NCBI GenBank assembly: GCA_903832105.1
Contig: CAILAO010001040.1
Span: forward strand, 1-8,077
Length of the DNA: 8,077 nucleotides
Origin: an uncultured Pseudomonadota bacterium
GTDB lineage: Bacteria; Bdellovibrionota_B; Oligoflexia; Oligoflexales; CAILAO01
Reading direction: 5' to 3'
Shown: positions 5,696 to 8,077 of the stretch, one piece after another
Numbering within the stretch: position 1 is the first letter of the stretch
How the letters are laid out: each line of letters opens with the position of its first letter
Notes under the pieces: model-generated
Told to the model about the DNA's origin: nothing
What the model saw: only the letters and a program-made list of their open reading frames with translations
Databases searched by the model: none
Program-made: the position numbers and the translations under genes

Positions 5696-8077
5696 ATGGA
5701 TCTCAATCGTTATACGCAAAAGTCCCAAGAAGCTGTCACAAGCGCTCAAAAGTATGCCATTCAGTATGGCCACACGGAGGTTGATAGTGAACACCTGGCA
5801 TTAGCTTTGCTCGAAGATTCCGAGGGGCTGATCCCGAAGCTCCTAAAAAAGCTCGACCTTTCGACGAAAATCGTCAAAGAGAGACTGAACAACGAAATCG
5901 AGGCCAAACCCAAGGTCACGGGGGGCGGCTATGATCCCTCAAAGATTTATATTTCAGGGCGACTCTCAAGACTTCTGGTCAACGCGGAAGACACCGCACG
6001 CCGACTTAAAGACGAGTACGTTTCCGTTGAGCATCTGTTCTTGGAACTGATCAAAGAAGGGAACGCGTCAAGCATCGGCCGGATTCTTAAAGATGTCGGT
6101 CTCACAGAGGCTTCATTTCTACAGGCCCTGAGTGATGTCCGTGGAAACCAGAGGGTCCAAAGCGCCAATCCTGAAGCAACCTATGAAGCCTTGGAACGTT
6201 ATGGAATCGATCTCGTAAAAGCGGCGAGCCTCGGAAAACTCGACCCCGTCATCGGACGAGACGAGGAAATCAGGCGATGCATTAGAATATTAAGCCGAAA
6301 AACGAAGAATAATCCTGTGCTTATCGGCGAACCGGGCGTTGGCAAGACATCGGTTGTCGAGGGGCTCGCTCATCGAATTTTACGCGGTGATGTCCCGGAA
6401 GGACTCAAGAAAAAAACCATTTTTGCCCTCGACATGGGGTCTCTCATCGCGGGGGCTAAGTATCGCGGGGAATTTGAAGAACGCCTCAAAGCGGTTTTGA
6501 ATGAAGTAAAACAGAGCGAAGGCCGAATCATTCTCTTTATCGACGAACTTCACACCATCGTAGGCGCCGGAAAAGCCGAAGGCTCGATGGATGCTGGCAA
6601 TATGCTAAAGCCGATGCTCGCGCGCGGAGAACTTCACTGTATTGGCGCCACGACACTTGATGAATACCGAAAGCACATAGAAAAAGACGCCGCTCTTGAA
6701 AGAAGATTTCAACCCATCCTTGTCGATCAACCATCGGTTGAGGACACGATCTCAATTTTGCGAGGACTTAAAGAACGCTTTGAAGTCCACCATGGGGTTA
6801 AGATTCAAGACACTGCGCTCGTAGCCGCGGCGACCCTCTCGCACCGCTACATCACGGATCGATTTTTGCCCGACAAAGCGATAGATCTTGTCGACGAAGC
6901 CTGCGCTAAAATCAGAACTGAGATCGACTCTATGCCCACCGAACTCGATGAAGCGCAAAGGCGCGTCATGCGTCTTGAAATCGAAGAAACCGCACTTAAG
7001 CGCGAAAAAGACTCCGCGAGTCAAGGCAGACTGCATGCACTACAAAAAGAGCTTAAGGAAGCAAAAGCCGCCTACGACACCTTGAAAGGTCGATATAACA
7101 ACGAGAAGGCTGGCCTTCAAAAAATCAACGCCCTAAGACAAAAGCTGGAGTCAACTAAATCCTCCATTGAGCGCGCAGAACGTGAATATAACCTAGAAAA
7201 AATTGCCGAACTCAAGCATGGCGTTTTACCGCAAATCACCAAAGAACTCGAAGCCGCAGAGAAAAAACTTCTCGAACAAGACGGATCTACGAGTCACGAG
7301 CATCGTCTCCTGCGAGAAGAAGTGACTGAAGACGAAATCTCAGCCATTGTCGCACAGTGGACAGGCATTCCAATGACAAAACTTCTTGAAGGTGAGAAAG
7401 AAAAACTTCTTCGCCTCGACAAGATTCTCCATGAACGAGTCGTCGGTCAAGACGAAGCCGTACAAATCGTTGCTGACGCGGTCATGCGGGCACGGTCTGG
7501 GATCAAAGACCCGACGAAACCCGTCGGAACATTTATATTTCTGGGGCCGACGGGCGTCGGAAAAACTGAGCTTGCAAAGGCTCTCGCGGAGAGTCTTTTT
7601 GATAGCGAAGAAAATATGGTTCGCATCGACATGTCGGAATATATGGAAAAACACTCCGTGGCGCGGCTTGTCGGGGCCCCTCCGGGATATGTCGGCTATG
7701 AAGAGGGCGGGCAGCTTACCGAGGCCGTAAGACGAAAGCCTTATTCCGTTGTGTTGTTCGATGAAATCGAAAAAGCGCACCCAGATGTGTTTAACATACT
7801 TCTTCAGATTTTGGACGACGGCCGTCTTACGGATAATCAAGGCCGCGCCGTAAACTTTAAAAATACCGTGATTATCATGACCAGCAACATCGGATCAGAG
7901 GCGCTACTTGAAGACAGCTCAGGTGAAGACGGACATCTCAGTGAATCTGTCCGCATTCTCATTATGGACAAGCTTAGATCACATTTCAGACCTGAATTTT
8001 TGAATCGTATTGATGAAATTGTCCTCTTTAAAAAACTTCGCCTGGCCGAAATCAAGCAGATTGTCGATATCCTGATA
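5696..8077 (+). CDS. clpB: ATP-dependent disaggregase ClpB (3'-truncated by the window)
   Basis: The frame is open for 794 codons to the last base; comparison with E. coli ClpB (857 residues) suggests a full length near 870, so about 75 C-terminal residues lie outside. ClpB is a hexameric cytoplasmic AAA+ unfoldase that works with DnaK to rescue aggregated proteins. Residues 1-146 hold two Clp N repeats. D1 has Walker A GEPGVGKT (211-218), pore Tyr256 in KYRGEFEERL, Walker B LFIDELH (Asp283, Glu284) and arginines 336-337. A long coiled-coil middle domain (about 414-540, including EYNLEKIAELKHG) separates ClpB from ClpA and ClpC. D2 has Walker A GPTGVGKT (617-624), pore Tyr665 in GYVGYEEGG, Walker B LFDEIEKAHPD (Asp689, Glu690) and the FLNRIDEI arginine finger Arg771. 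All key residues visible are intact. The start has GGAGG eight bases upstream and a heat-shock-like promoter. Confidence 0.97.
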   Translation, partial: MDLNRYTQKSQEAVTSAQKYAIQYGHTEVDSEHLALALLEDSEGLIPKLLKKLDLSTKIVKERLNNEIEAKPKVTGGGYDPSKIYISGRLSRLLVNAEDTARRLKDEYVSVEHLFLELIKEGNASSIGRILKDVGLTEASFLQALSDVRGNQRVQSANPEATYEALERYGIDLVKAASLGKLDPVIGRDEEIRRCIRILSRKTKNNPVLIGEPGVGKTSVVEGLAHRILRGDVPEGLKKKTIFALDMGSLIAGAKYRGEFEERLKAVLNEVKQSEGRIILFIDELHTIVGAGKAEGSMDAGNMLKPMLARGELHCIGATTLDEYRKHIEKDAALERRFQPILVDQPSVEDTISILRGLKERFEVHHGVKIQDTALVAAATLSHRYITDRFLPDKAIDLVDEACAKIRTEIDSMPTELDEAQRRVMRLEIEETALKREKDSASQGRLHALQKELKEAKAAYDTLKGRYNNEKAGLQKINALRQKLESTKSSIERAEREYNLEKIAELKHGVLPQITKELEAAEKKLLEQDGSTSHEHRLLREEVTEDEISAIVAQWTGIPMTKLLEGEKEKLLRLDKILHERVVGQDEAVQIVADAVMRARSGIKDPTKPVGTFIFLGPTGVGKTELAKALAESLFDSEENMVRIDMSEYMEKHSVARLVGAPPGYVGYEEGGQLTEAVRRKPYSVVLFDEIEKAHPDVFNILLQILDDGRLTDNQGRAVNFKNTVIIMTSNIGSEALLEDSSGEDGHLSESVRILIMDKLRSHFRPEFLNRIDEIVLFKKLRLAEIKQIVDILI

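Noticed and set aside
7340..7840. 166-codon minus-strand open frame inside clpB
   Set aside because: It is antisense to the conserved D2 domain of ClpB, including Walker A and B; a reading-frame shadow.

Overview
The window looks like ordinary chromosome from a Gram-negative bacterium of roughly 45-48% GC. Coding is dense on both strands and shows no transposase, integrase, phage, tRNA, rRNA or CRISPR signature. Three genes encode lipoproteins with clear lipoboxes. Candidate sigma-54-, sigma-28- and sigma-32-like promoters can be read in the gaps. Lipoprotein-rich gene sets, a caspase-fold lipoprotein and Gly-Thr-Gly-Ser linkers would fit a Bdellovibrionota/Oligoflexia-type organism, but that assignment is inference and low confidence; only ClpB is conserved enough to place the organism by phylogeny.

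Layout. Positions 1-357 (+) hold the C-terminal end of a probably secreted beta-sandwich protein. Converging on it, 411-1655 (-) encodes a lipoprotein with a complete caspase-like (C14) domain. A 243-base gap upstream of that gene holds a sigma-54-like element and a near-perfect palindrome. Next is a tight two-gene lipoprotein unit on the minus strand: a 168-residue protein (3733-4239) and, 25 bases downstream, a 602-residue protein (1899-3707) with a perfectly periodic GTGS linker. A sigma-28 (FliA)-like element lies about 65 bases upstream of this pair. At 4398-5528 (-) is a membrane-anchored endonuclease/exonuclease/phosphatase (EEP) family enzyme. It is transcribed divergently from clpB (5696 to the window end, +), which has a heat-shock-type promoter and is cut at about residue 794 of an estimated 870.

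How the genes may work together. ClpB is cytoplasmic protein-quality control and is probably unrelated to the rest. The other four complete genes all encode exported or membrane-anchored proteins: a surface or periplasmic protease-like protein, two unknown lipoproteins, and a hydrolase whose catalytic domain is predicted to lie in the periplasm. Nothing in the sequence proves that they form one system. The points most worth following are the caspase lipoprotein with its glycine/acid-rich loop after the catalytic Cys, the alternative-sigma-factor signals, and the 36-bp higher-order repeat behind the GTGS linker. No gap between genes exceeds 300 bases.
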